Counted from the first letter of the stretch, positions 32,861-42,740 are shown. The stretch is 64,000 nucleotides of DNA from Persicaria tinctoria (GCA_037127255.1 JBANSL010000013.1:80482188-80546187); one strand, 5' to 3'. The notes: a model not told the origin generated them from the letters alone. Numbers and translations are program-made.

Positions 32861-34164
32861 TTATGGTATGACAAACATGTGCAATTGGTAGGATCCTGTG
32901 ATGGTAAACCATTGTAACTCTTCGGGGCACACAACCAGGTACCTGTCTGATGTGGATCGCTTCACTTGAATCTCGAAGCACCCACGCAAAGCTTCCCACT
33001 TCACCCGAGATTGAATGTCAGCCTTGGTATCGAACATCTCCCTCTCACGTAACTCCCTCACCATTGACCGAGGGTCTCCGACTAGAGGAATGGACCGATC
33101 CACGTCCGCTTTCACTTGCTCCAATGTCGGCAAAGGCTGTTTGTGTCCTTGGTACGATCGCTCTATCTCTCTCAGCCCTGCCTCAGCCTCCTCATCCCAT
33201 GATTCAAATGTCTCGTTCGGACTCCCACCCTCCACTTTCACGGGGAAACCACCCACGATTATGTCATCGTCGGAGCTTCCTACGTCTATGATGTCCTCCA
33301 TTCCGTGGGGGGGAGGGGGGGGGGTAAGACGTCCACATCGTCATCGCTATCGACGATCACCACTTGCTTTCCTCGTCGGATGGCATCAGACCTGCTCACA
33401 TCACCACCCTCCTCCTTGTTAAGTTGTTCCACTTCCTCTTCCTGTCCTACCATTATGTTGTCGTCCATCCTACCAACTTCGTCAGACTGGCTGACCATTA
33501 CATTGTCCTCCATCCTACCATTACCAGATTGTTTACCACTCCCAGCAAGACCCCCATGCTTCCCACTGACGCTGTCCTTTGCAGGCCTACAACACTCTCC
33601 CTCCCCCGCTAGACACTCATCACAACGGCAGGCCCCTCCAGTGTCACTGCTAAGGTCGTCCAACATCCCTTTGTCATCGACGAAGCCTCGAACCTTATCC
33701 TCCGGCCCTCCGCCTCCATCCAGACCAACTTCCAAGTCTTCCTGCGTGCTGGGAGGCCCGATTAGGAGCAACTCCCCTGGGGTGGGAGTGGAGACCTCGT
33801 CTGCCCCGTCCGAGTCTTCCGACTGATGTTCACTGGAGGCTGTTGAATGGCTTGTCGTTTTCACCCGTAAGGTTACGTGCAGTGCTATTGGCCATGCTCG
33901 TGTGCCGTATTCAGTGTTGTAGAACTTGTAGGCTTCAATGCCATCGGTGTCCCGGACCCGAATCGGAGTTGCCCGACCCATGGAAGGAGGGAGGTAGGTG
34001 AGCTCAATGTCGTACAACACCATGTCAACGTCGAATTTCGAGACTGTCTTCCCCTTCAGTTGGTCGTAGGAAATATTCTGTGGCACCACCATTGCTGCAG
34101 TATGTGCCTCTCCCTTGAAGACCAAGCTCCCACCTACGGGAGCCCACCAACCGCCGAACACCAC
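32861..34164 (-). pseudogene. mudrA-like transposase, N-terminal part, frameshifted
   Basis: Frame 34164-33286 begins with a MULE N-terminal (PB1-like) stretch: FGGWW, then ISYDQLKGKTVSKFDVD and IELTYLP. An acidic Ser/Asp/Glu-rich region with internal repeats (GRMEDNVMVSQ, GRMDDNIMVGQ) follows. At the G-run 33305-33322 the frame shifts into 33301-32861. That frame ends with the MuDR N-terminal DNA-binding-like region (REMFDTKADIQSRVKWEA, RYLVVCPEEL). The DDE catalytic domain and SWIM zinc finger are missing. It could not transpose the element by itself. Confidence 0.65.
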
Positions 34165-34588
34165 ATTGATGCATACCCTATCACATGGGGTACATCAGGG
34201 GAAAAGAGTATCATCTTGGGGGATAGTTCTGATATAATAAAGTGGAACACCTACAAAGGAAAGGTACAAGATGACTTACCCATCGCTGCCACTGCCACCA
34301 ACAAACTTGTTGCACTTTTCCTGGAATGGTAAGAGAGTACAACACTGTTGGCAGGTCAGAACTGTACTATTGGTAGGATGACAACTGTATCGTATCCTCG
34401 GATGCACGGTTGGGTTTCCTCCGTCCTTACCAACTCTCTCCTGCTCTGCCTCAGTTTTTGCAGGTCATGTTGGGGTGTTTGAGATCCTCCTCTCAAGTTT
34501 ATATATGTGCTTGGGGAACACACATCAATGCAATGATTGCATTTTCCCCTCATAAATGCTCTCCCCTTCCCCCCAAAGAAGAACCCCG

Positions 34589-34602
34589 TTTTGGCGCCAA
34601 AA
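34589..34602. promoter_or_regulatory. E2F-like palindrome 1
   Basis: TTTTGGCGCCAAAA, a perfect 14 bp palindrome matching the E2F/DP consensus (TTTSSCGC). About 425 bp upstream of the mudrA-like ATG. Sequence match only; binding is inferred. Confidence 0.6.
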
Positions 34603-34779
34603 TTACACTGGCAACCGCCAAATAAGCTACTGACAATCCACTCCAAATTTCTCGAAAATTTCAGGTATGGTATGACATATTAAGCCTATTGGTAAGATAG
34701 ATATATGATATTGGTAAGATAAATATACAATATTGGTCAGACAGATGTCATTCCGTCTTCCCCCAATGAAGAACCTTGT

Positions 34780-34793
34780 TTTTGGCGCCAAAA
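34780..34793. promoter_or_regulatory. E2F-like palindrome 2
   Basis: Same 14 bp palindrome TTTTGGCGCCAAAA in the second tandem unit, 191 bp from the first. Its retention in both diverged units suggests it was present before the duplication and has been kept. Confidence 0.6.
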
Positions 34794-35469
34794 TTACACG
34801 GACATCTCGCCCAAACCACTACGGACATTCCCCTCCATATTATCTCCAAAATTCCAACTATGGTAGGACATAGTTGGCCTATTGGTAAGACGAATGTCGT
34901 CGTTTGGTAAAACTAATGTCTTCTGTTGGTAGGACATAGTTCCCAGATATGAAGGTGATGCTTTGCCCTCACCATGCCACTCGTTTCCTATGTTGGCTCT
35001 GTTTTTTCAGAGCATTTACTAAGGAATGACACCCATCAATCAAGATTTTATAAGGGTTGATTGACACCTTAATTACAATCATTTACATTTTCCCTCATAA
35101 ATGCTCCCCCCCTTTTTACCCTACTTTATTGGAGCTACACCCCAATTCCCTGACATTCCAACCAGAGTTAGAACGGATGAAATTCCAACAAGGATTTCAT
35201 GAGTCACTATATATATACTCATGAAACCTAATTGTAACCCGAGTTTCTGGTTTGCTTCCATAATAAAGAACCCTATTCTTCTGCTCGTGGACGTAGGTAA
35301 CACATCGTTGTCGAACCACGTAAATCTCTGTGTTTTTTTCTTTATTATCATTCTCGTTAGAACAAACTGATATCAGAGCTTGGTTGTGATTTCTGTTAAG
35401 AATGATGTCTGGATTTGTGGTGAAGATTGAAAAGTACGTTTACTGGAAGAAACTCTTTTGGTTTGTGAC

Positions 35470-36240
35470 AGATGAAGATGCAGACTTTAATTGTTGAAGT
35501 AACAAGGTTTATGGGCACCGTTAACTAAGGACAAGAAGGGGGCAGCTACAACTACCGCTGAGTACGACCTTCTGGAGGAGAAGGCTCATTCGGCAATCAT
35601 GTTGTGTCTCGCAGACGATCTCATAACAGAGGTTGCTGATCAGGAAACTGCTGGTAGCTTGTGGCCGAAGTTGGAGAGTTTGTACATGACAAAGTCTCTA
35701 ATGAACAAGTTGCTTCTAAAACAAAGGTTGTTCGGGTTGCGCAGGAATGAATGCCACTTAGAGACCATCTTCATCAACTTAACAGGTTATTACTTGAGTT
35801 ACTTAATATCGATGTTAAGGTGGAGGACGAAGATGCTTCCCTAATTCTACTGGTATCTCTACCCCTCACATATGAGAACTTCGTTCAGTCGTTTGTCGTT
35901 TGGAAGAATAGCATCACATTGGAAGAGTTCAGATCGTTGTTTCACAACAGAGAGTTGCGTCTGAAGGCAAGCACATCAGTTACAAACAATCAGGCTTCTG
36001 GGCTTATGGCCAGCGGAGGCAATTCTGATGGTAGAAGGGGTAAGAAGTAAGGTCGTAAATCAGGCCCTAAACCAGACAACGTCTATAACTACTGTAAGGA
36101 GAAAAGTCATTGGGAGAATGATTGTCCTAAAAAGAAGAGGCAACAAGAGAAGAAATCTAGGTTTGCAACAGTAGTTCATGGTGGAAATACTTCTGAGGAA
36201 GATATTGTTCTACTAGCAGATAATCATATATCATGATGTA
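35470..36240 (+). pseudogene. Copia D gag remnant
   Basis: UBN2-type gag words (SLMNKLLLKQRLFGL, SLPLTYENFVQSF) in two overlapping frames with a frameshift near 35750-35840 and a stop near 36049. The zinc knuckle equivalent is degenerate (YNYCKEKSHWENDC; first Cys replaced by Tyr). No functional protein possible. Confidence 0.8.
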
Positions 36241-36262
36241 TGGTTTCTTGACTTAATTAGGT

Positions 36263-37068
36263 GTGTCATGTCACATATGTCCTCGAAGGGAGTTGTTCAC
36301 AACATATAAATATGCAGATAAGGGCTATGTCTCTATGGGAAACGATGTCATCTGCAAGGTTGTTGGGATCGACTTAGTCAGGCTTCAGACAAACGAGGAA
36401 AAGTTTCGCATATTGGAGAAAGTCAAACATGTGCCATTTATGACGAAGAATCTGATATCCTTAAAAGTGTTAGACGACAAGGGTTTCAGATACATAGGTT
36501 ATGCTGGAAAGTTGTGCATGTTTAAAGGCTCTAATGTGGTTTTGCAGGGAGTCGGGCAGGAAAAGAGGACTTTGTATGCCTTACAAGCTAGGTGTTGTTT
36601 CAATTAAGGCTAGGGAGACTATTGCTAAGGTGGTGGAGTTGAACTTCACTCTATTAGAGACTCAGACACCTGAGTTGGTCACCGACCAATTGTCACAGAC
36701 AGGTACTACTAAGTCAGATACTGTTTAGATAGAGAATATACCACTAGACATAGGAACAAGTGGAGCTGTACATCAGAGTATTGCTCTAGATCAACCAAGA
36801 AGGGTTGACATCAAGGAGCATGCGAGGTCCAGGTCTGGCGATATGGTGGGATATGCTTTGCATGTGCCCGAGGAGGTGGAGGATGATGTTCCATCCAACT
36901 ACAAGGCTGCTATTTCTGAAGGTGAGTCAGCACACTAGCAAGTTGAGAAGAGAATCAGGGTGAAGAAGATGGGAACAACTGATAATACCGCTGATATGTT
37001 CACCAAGCCAGTTCCGAAGAGCAAGTTCCAACACTATTTGGACTTTCTTAACCTCACAAGCTGTTGAG
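36263..37068 (+). pseudogene. Copia D protease remnant and deleted pol C-terminus
   Basis: SCHICPRRELFTTYKYADKG follows a damaged DSGA region. A frame to 36607 reaches LYALQA, where the integrase/RT deletion begins. The remainder to 37068 contains DQPRRVDIKEHAR and ends DMFTKPVPKSKFQHYLDF with several stops. The junctions match element C. Confidence 0.8.
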
Positions 37069-37183
37069 TTTCCCTACGGGGCAATCTGGGTTCTCCTACG
37101 AGGACAAATCTGAGGTAGAGGAATGGCTAACAATTGTCATGGGTTCATCTGTTTCTGAGATGATTCAAGTAACTGTGGAGATT

Positions 37184-37274
37184 TGTTAATATGTCTTGAA
37201 TTGAGCTTATTATCTGTTTTGGGTTTAAGTTCATTGTTTGACTAGGGTTTCATGAGTTCCTATATATATATATA
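37184..37274 (+). repeat. 3' LTR of Copia D, left piece
   Basis: TGTTAATATGTCTTGAATTG to the TATATA run. Interrupted by the TIR element at 37275. Confidence 0.8.
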
Positions 37275-37639
37275 GAGAATGGGTAACTTGTGCACACCCC
37301 TTAGGGTGTACTTTGTGCACAAATTTCGACCGTTGATCTGTATGGAATGGGCGTCCAGGATCATGCCACGTCAATGGGCTTTTTAAAAAAAAAATTGTGT
37401 TAAATGAGGCCCAATTGCACTAGTAACCTATGACAAGCGCGTGCATCTTAAACTAATAAAACCCTAGCCCTGTTTAGCGTTGTGAAGCGTACTTCCTCTA
37501 CCTCCTTATCCTCTCCAGAGCGGCAATCTGCCTCCCCTATCCATCAATCCTCTTCCTCCTTAATGCCGGTGGTCGGTAGCCTCTCACTGCCGGCGACCGG
37601 AAGAGAATCGGAGCACTGCCGGCGACCGGATCGAGGGGC

Positions 37640-37725
37640 ACTGGAGGGGTTGAAGCCAGCGACGATTGCAGGAGGGGTTGAAGCCAGCGATTGTAGGAGG
37701 GGTTGAAGCCAGCGACAAATCGAGG
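37640..37725. repeat. GAGGGGTTGAAGCCAGCGA minisatellite
   Basis: Three imperfect copies of a 19-30 bp unit within the exon-like block of the TIR element, with a flanking duplicate of ATCGAGGGGCACTGGAGG at 37629 and 37717. Confidence 0.7.
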
Positions 37726-38111
37726 GGCACTGGAGGCCGGCGGCGAGAAGTGGTAGATGGCGGCGGCTCGGCGTCGCTGTTGCTAACCATCGACCCCTCA
37801 CATGCTTTCATGGAGGGTAAGTAGCAGACCCTCTATTTTCCTCCTATGCAAATTATATTCAGTTCAAACTTCAAACCTATGCCCATATCACACCCGAATC
37901 GCCATGTCTTTGATCTTGTGTTCCTTTATGTTGCGTCACGGTATAGCTTTTCAATTAAATTATGTATGTCCATGTTGGGTGTTATATGGCACAGGAATGA
38001 TGATCAGTCCCCTTCTTTATGGCTTACTGGAGGTGTGACTTGAAGATATGAAACAACAGCCCCTATGTGTTGAAAGCCTTCCTCCGTTTAAGAGAAATGA
38101 AAATGAAAGAG

Positions 38112-38212
38112 ACGGTGGGTGGGTGGGTGGGTGGGAGAGAGGGAGGGTGGGGGGTGGGCTGGGTGGTTGGGTGGGCAGGTGCCGTGGGGTGGGCGGGTGG
38201 GTGGCGGAAGGT
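38112..38212 (+). repeat. G-rich tract with quadruplex potential
   Basis: More than eight runs of three or more Gs in about 100 bp (GGTGGGTGGGTGGGTGGG onward). This satisfies G3+N1-7 quadruplex patterns several times over. It lies directly before the kinase fragment. Confidence 0.75.
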
Positions 38213-38221
38213 TGAGCTCAA

Positions 38222-38316
38222 TGATTGCAGATTTCGGTTTGGCAAAGATCCTTCAGACCAACAATGCCATGGAATCATCTCATGTAATCGCTGGAACAAC
38301 ATGTGTCAAATTTTGG
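38222..38316 (+). pseudogene. LRR receptor-like kinase fragment (activation loop)
   Basis: Encodes ADFGLAKILQTNNAMESSHV then IAGT: the DFG motif and activation loop of a plant receptor-like kinase up to the GT before the expected YGYIAPE, which is lost. The wording resembles class XI LRR kinases of the HAIKU2/RLK7 type. No kinase N-lobe or C-lobe follows. It is a captured exon piece inside the TIR element and cannot make an active kinase. Family assignment from memory of the motif; moderate certainty. Confidence 0.65.
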
Positions 38317-38339
38317 GTAGGGTTTTCGATATGTATAAT

Positions 38340-38725
38340 TTTGATTTATTATTCGTCAATTGTTCAGACGAATGTGTCAAATTTTGGTTACTAATGATAA
38401 TGGGTTGGTAAATTATTCAGTAAAATCTGATGTATTATTCGTCAGAATATGGACTTTGGTTTGGTCACAACCTAAAACAAAACATTATTCAGTTAAACGT
38501 GAGAAATTATTCGGTGAAATATGAAACATTATTCGTATAAATTGTAATTATTGTTTGGAGATTTGATGTGATTATTTGAAATTAATTGACAAAAAAATGA
38601 TCATTATTCGGTAACATGTGACAAATTATTCACTGGAATTGTTAAATTTTGATCTGAATTGGATGGAAAATGATAACATAACATTATTCGGTAGAATGTG
38701 AAACATTATTCGGTGGAATTGTCAA
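38340..38725 (+). repeat. Subterminal ATTATTC motif cluster
   Basis: About ten copies of ATTATTCGGT/ATTATTCGT/ATTATTCAG, all in the same orientation and irregularly spaced 15-60 bp apart. The cluster is on one side of the TIR element only. It resembles the subterminal transposase-binding repeats known from several plant DNA transposons; that role is inferred. Confidence 0.7.
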
Positions 38726-39044
38726 TATTTTAAACAAACGAAATTACGTGAGTCCTGCCAATAAATCACTCATAATAATTTATTTTTCACAAAATCATTA
38801 AAATTCCCTACATTTTGAAGAAAATCAGGGAAAAAAAAAAGAAAAAGAAAAAAAAAGAATTGAGTTACACGTACAGCAGTAGAGGGCAAGAGGAGAGAGT
38901 GAGTGCTTATTTTGTAGTGGGTCCCACAAGATTTTTCAGAAAAAGAAAAAAAACCACTTAAATCATGACCATCCATTCCATTAGATCAAAGGTCCATAAT
39001 TGTGCACAAGATATACCCTAAGGGGTGTGCACAAGGGAACCACT

Positions 39045-39047
<3 letters not shown>

Positions 39048-39104
<57 letters not shown>
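39048..39104. repeat. (TA)n microsatellite
   Basis: About 28 TA units at the right junction of the TIR element, versus about 7 at the left junction. Confidence 0.95.
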
Positions 39105-39106
<2 letters not shown>

Positions 39107-39255
39107 TGAAACCTAATTATAACCCTAGTTTCTTGTTTGCCTCCATAATAAAGAACCTTATTCTTCTCTCCGTGAATGTAGGTAACACATCGTTGCTGAC
39201 ATGAACCACGTAAATCTCTGCTTTTTTTTTCTCTGTTATCATTCTTGTTACACCA

Positions 39256-39962
39256 ACTTATTTGTATATCCATCATTACTCTAGTGTTGATCCTTGTAGA
39301 CAAATTTGAGCCCAAAATAGTTTTTCGATTGTCATGTTATCTTATTAGAAAAAAAAAGAAAAAAAAAGTTTGAAACCAGCTCATGTTATCTTATTCGATT
39401 GTCATGTTATCTTATCAAAAAAGAAAAAAAAAGTTTGAAACCATTTTTATTACTCATGGAGTCATGGTTAACTTGAGCATAATTTTTTAAGTTGAGTTGA
39501 TAGTTTATATTTTGAAGTTAAATCTTTTTTTTTTTTTTGATGGGAGAGTTGTAGTCCAACTCGATCAAGTTTAACCGCTCTATATTTTAATTGAGTAATA
39601 TATAACCTATTTAAAAAAATTAATCCTGTGTTTTTAATTGAATTCGAGTTTAAATTTTTGACATGCGAAATAACTACACTACACCCACTTTTGATTTAAT
39701 GTCTTTATTATTATTGCTTTATGTAGTTAAGGGTGGATGCGAAATCAGATTGCATCCATTTAGTAGTTTGTGTATCTTGTTTCATATATTAAGTGTCATG
39801 ACTCATGAGTCATGATCCACCTTAATTAGGCAGTATTTGTTTCAAAGTTAGGCACTCGTTTCCCCGAAATCAGCTCATTTGACAAGGGCAAAAAGATTCA
39901 AAAACTTTATTTATTTTAATTCTTTTAATTCTTTTTTTTTTTAAGTTTTATTTAGGATTTGT
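39256..39962. other. AT-rich intergenic DNA
   Basis: No gene seen. A 40 bp segment with TCATGTTATCTTAT and GTTTGAAACCA is repeated (39330-39445). Poly-T runs at 39527 and 39928. Confidence 0.6.
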
Positions 39963-40245
39963 GATATCATCTCCAACAACTTCTCTAAAATTTCTCCAAT
40001 ATAGAGAAATAACATATATATTCTTCAATTTTTTTTTTAACTTCAATGGCTTCTCCATTTCAAAGATTTCAATGGCTTCTCCATTTCAAAGATTTTGAGA
40101 ATCATTTAGTTTGGATAATGTTGCAGATTTAGACAATTCTCTCTATTTGTTCTGTTGCTTCTCCATTTTGAAAAATGTGACGAAGACTCTGTTGGAGTAA
40201 AAAATTCTCCAAAACCCTAAAAGGAGGAAACAGTTGGAGATGCTC
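39963..40245. mobile_element. MITE-like element
   Basis: Left end CATCTCCAACAACTTCTC and right end, reverse-complemented, GAGCATCTCCAACTGTTTCC form an imperfect terminal inverted repeat. The inside has a 23 bp tandem duplication (CAATGGCTTCTCCATTTCAA, 40044 and 40067). No clean target duplication found. Borders approximate. Confidence 0.5.
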
Positions 40246-40929
40246 TTAGGGGAATATGAGGGGGAAATTTTGAGGGACTAAAGGTTTGGAGTAAAAAATA
40301 TTTGCCTTTCGGATATATTATATCCAGTCATTTTTTTGTGGTAAATATTAACTACGAGCAAACGATTTGTCTAACATATGCCTCTGAAATATAAGTTGAA
40401 CATGCTTTATTATAATAGAAATTAAAACTCAAAATGAAAATGAAAAACTCTAAAAAATATATTTAAAATTAGCTAAATTAATTAACCTAGTACAATCTCT
40501 TTCAAATGGGCAGCCTTAACATATACCTTGAATTTGTAAATAAAGAGTGGTCGTATCCGGGCTTAACATATACCCTTAGGCCTCACAGAGCATAAGCATA
40601 AAGACTTAATTTTGAAATATTTTTGCTAATTTAAATTATTTTAATGATTTTTAAAATTGTTTTTCTATGATCGATTTACTCATTACCTATCTTTTCAGTG
40701 GCGGAGCCAGGATTCCGGTCAGGGGTGCTAAAAAAATTTCGGGAAATATATTTTTTGGTGTATACCTATTAAGATGATTTTTTAAAAAAATATTTAAAGA
40801 ACACTAAAATTGTGATTTAAATATGATATTTTTTATTGAGATAGTTGAGAGAAACAAAAAATATAGAAAGAAATTATAAAGAACTATTTTTAAACCAATA
40901 TTGAACGAAAACATTAAATATATATAATT
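40246..40929. other. Intergenic DNA with a possible transposon end
   Basis: No gene. CAGTGGCGGAGCCAGGATTC at 40699-40718 is a widely repeated word in plant genomes, usually found at transposable-element termini. Its element is not resolved here. Confidence 0.4.
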
Positions 40930-41930
40930 TAAAGGGGTGATTTCTAGAATGACCATATTTAAGAGCTTTATTAGAAAAATGTCCACAAAGGTTTCCAAAT
41001 TAGCAAATTAAATGTCCACCGCCTCCCTATGCCCTTGTGCCCCTCTATGTGTGCCCCTTGTGCCCCCTCCGTTTCAACATTTTTTTTTCCGCATTGATGA
41101 AATCAAAGTTGCTGAAATCGGGGTTGCAGAAACCGGAGTTGTTTTTTTTTTTCTTTTTTTCCGCATCACCACTTCGACACCGGATTTGCTGAAATCAGAG
41201 TTTTTGAAACCGTGTTGTTGAAACCGCGTCACCACTGCAATCAATTGATTTAATTTGAAAGGTATGTTGATCAATTTAAAACTAATTGTAATTAACACCA
41301 ATCGATGAGAAATTGATCAATTGCTTGGTAGGTTGGGGGATGCGGGCGGGGAGAGGGATTTACTGGTCAAAGTAAGAGGCGAAGACGAGAGGCGATCGTA
41401 ATAGACGATGACATGGTCTATGGGGTTGTTGGAGCAGACGTCGACTTGGAAGGTGGAGGTGAGGAAGTTCGGGGCGGTGACGTTGAAGGCGAAGAAGGTT
41501 GCTGAAATCAATTGGACTTGCTAATAGGACGACCTAATTTCTAGATCTGGAAGGAGTTGGAGAGCCAGAGGGAGGAGGCGTAGAGGGCGCCGATGAGGAA
41601 GCAATCCAATCGGACATCGTAGGTGAGGCGAGCGCAAGATTGATAGTGGATCGATAGGCGAGATCGATGGCTGCGAGAGGCCGATTCTGAGGCGAGGCGA
41701 GATCCGAGATTGATAGTGGATCTAGGGGTCGAGATCGAGATCGGAAACGAGGCCGGAATCTCAAATCATGGATGACTGTTTCAGAGATACTAGGGAGAGA
41801 AAGAGCGATTGAGGGAGCTGGAGAAGCGGGTGAAGGAGGAATGACAGTGGGGGGGGGGGGACTAGGTTTATTAGATGGAATTTTTACCAATAAAATAAAT
41901 TCGTAGACAATTTTTCAATTTAGTCCAAAA
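40930..41930. repeat. Putative Pack-type block carrying an NHL gene fragment
   Basis: The flanks resemble each other in inverted orientation only loosely (AGAAAAATGTCCACAAAG near 40974; TGAAAAATTGTCTACGAA on the other strand near 41900). The interior is GC-richer and gene-like on the minus strand. A G-run lies at 41850-41862. Read as a possible captured-gene transposon; borders unproven. Confidence 0.35.
41340..41511 (-). pseudogene. NDR1/HIN1-like (LEA-2 type) protein fragment
   Basis: The minus-strand frame contains FAFNVTAPNFLTSTFQVDV then CSNNPIDHVIVYYDRL. This fits the NHL/LEA-2 domain pattern in which an NVT core precedes NPN...YYD. The usual transmembrane segment and the following Y.G/PF.Q region are absent. 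NHL proteins are plasma-membrane defence- or stress-related proteins. The fragment is truncated on both sides and is not expected to be functional. Confidence 0.55.
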
Positions 41931-42047
41931 AAGTGGCATGCGAGGTAAATTTTCTCTAATTTAAATATAACATTTTTAATTAAATAATTGTAAGATATAA
42001 TGATATAATAAAATAAATAAAAAGTGAAGGAGTTGGTAATTGAACCC

Positions 42048-42270
42048 AAAACGTCTAAAAAATCTATCATTCTTATAGAAGACATAGACTGCTCGATTGA
42101 TCTCACCGGCGAAAGGAAGAAAGAAAAGTATGAAGATGAGTGAAAATGCGACAATCAAAAGGATCCGGTGAAGAAAGTGATGCTAGAAGAGGGCAAAAAG
42201 AAAGGCACAGAGGTTACTTTGTCCGGATTGCTGAACTTCATTGACGGAATTTGGTCGTCATGTGGACAAG
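42048..42270 (+). pseudogene. AAA-ATPase pseudogene, left part
   Basis: Nucleotide match to the Walker B region of the intact AAA genes: SIILIEDIDCSIDLTGERKK, then a frame break (stop near 42141), then KKGTEVTLSGLLNFIDGIWS up to GTGGACAAG. The homology starts abruptly at 42048, with no Walker A or N-terminal exon upstream. It is interrupted at 42271 by the Gypsy element and continues at 47682. Confidence 0.9.
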
Positions 42271-42740
42271 TGATGCAGATCGACTGGCCGTGCAGATAGA
42301 GGAAGACCTTGATGGGAAGAAGGTGCGGTATCGGCAAAGGTGATTTAGGGCGTCTGGTGTCGGATTCCTTATTGTGATACCTTTCCGGATAGGGAATCGC
42401 GCCACGAGTCAAACTCACGACTTTGCTGTGATGTATGGCCTTTTTCGGGCATCCGAGATCGTTTCAGGGCTCAAATTCAGACTTTTATGTTTTCCGTCCA
42501 TTTCAGCAATTTCCGTTATTTTATTTTAATTAATTCGCAATTAGGGTTTATTTCCGTCTTTCATATTTAATAAGTTGTAGCCCTGGAAAGGACATTATTC
42601 AATTATCTAATTTTCAATTACCCAGAGAAATCATTTCTCTTCCTGGTGGATTCCAGTTTATCGGTTCTAGGGTTTCGTCGCTTGCGAAACCTCCATTGTA
42701 AATCTCGTGCTTGCGAGGTTTAGGCTTCCGTTCTGCGTCA
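42271..42740 (+). repeat. 5' LTR of CRM-like Gypsy
   Basis: 470 bp, TG...CA. It contains the same short coding tail (AVQIEEDL) as the 3' LTR, followed by TGA. Confidence 0.93.

Larger units (their letters stand above)
34430..34935 (-). repeat. Two ~195 bp tandem repeats upstream of the mudrA start
   Basis: Block one (about 34560-34745) and block two (about 34755-34935) share, in order, CTTCCCCC..AAGAAC, TTTTGGCGCCAAAATTACAC, and a run of TTGGTA-type motifs. A weaker echo of CATTTTCCCCTCATAAATGCT links 34540 and 35085. The array lies just upstream of the mudrA-like gene on its strand, a promoter position. Confidence 0.7.
30080..35170. mobile_element. Mutator-like composite with DUF1985 gene and mudrA fragment
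   Basis: The left end (GAGGAAATTGCACTAAATAGCCC near 30075-30097) looks like the terminus of plant MULEs. Inside are a plus-strand DUF1985-type gene and, converging on it, a minus-strand gene matching the N-terminus of MuDR transposase. DUF1985 proteins with Ulp1-like proteases are known passengers of plant MULEs (Kaonashi-type). No clear right terminus or 9 bp target duplication was found, and the transposase catalytic domain is absent. The element is truncated or rearranged. Borders are approximate. Confidence 0.55.
37275..39047. mobile_element. Pack-type TIR element in a (TA)n target, with host gene fragment
   Basis: About 75 bp terminal inverted repeats at roughly 80% identity. Both ends contain TGTGCACACCCCTTAGGGT and later GATCT...ATGGAATGG. 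The element sits inside a TATATA run in the 3' LTR of Copia D, so the target duplication cannot be resolved. It encodes no transposase. Inside are a GC-rich exon-like block (37480-37815), a G-rich tract, a receptor-kinase fragment, and about ten subterminal ATTATTC motifs. Long TIRs plus captured gene pieces suggest a Pack-MULE; the superfamily is inferred. Confidence 0.7.
35193..39255 (+). mobile_element. Copia element D, sister of C, non-autonomous
   Basis: The 5' LTR is truncated: only about 35193-35365 remains, with about 70 bp missing from its 5' end. The primer region follows (GATATCAGAGCTTGG). Gag and protease remnants lead straight to the same terminal RNase H peptide as in C. The 3' LTR starts at 37184 and is split by a TIR element at 37275-39047; it resumes near 39105 and ends near 39255. 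Multiple stops and frameshifts make it older than C. Confidence 0.85.

Noticed and set aside
38063..38411. Gly/Trp- and Pro/Thr-rich frames across the G-rich tract
   Set aside because: Simple-sequence artefact; only the short kinase-like stretch has real homology.
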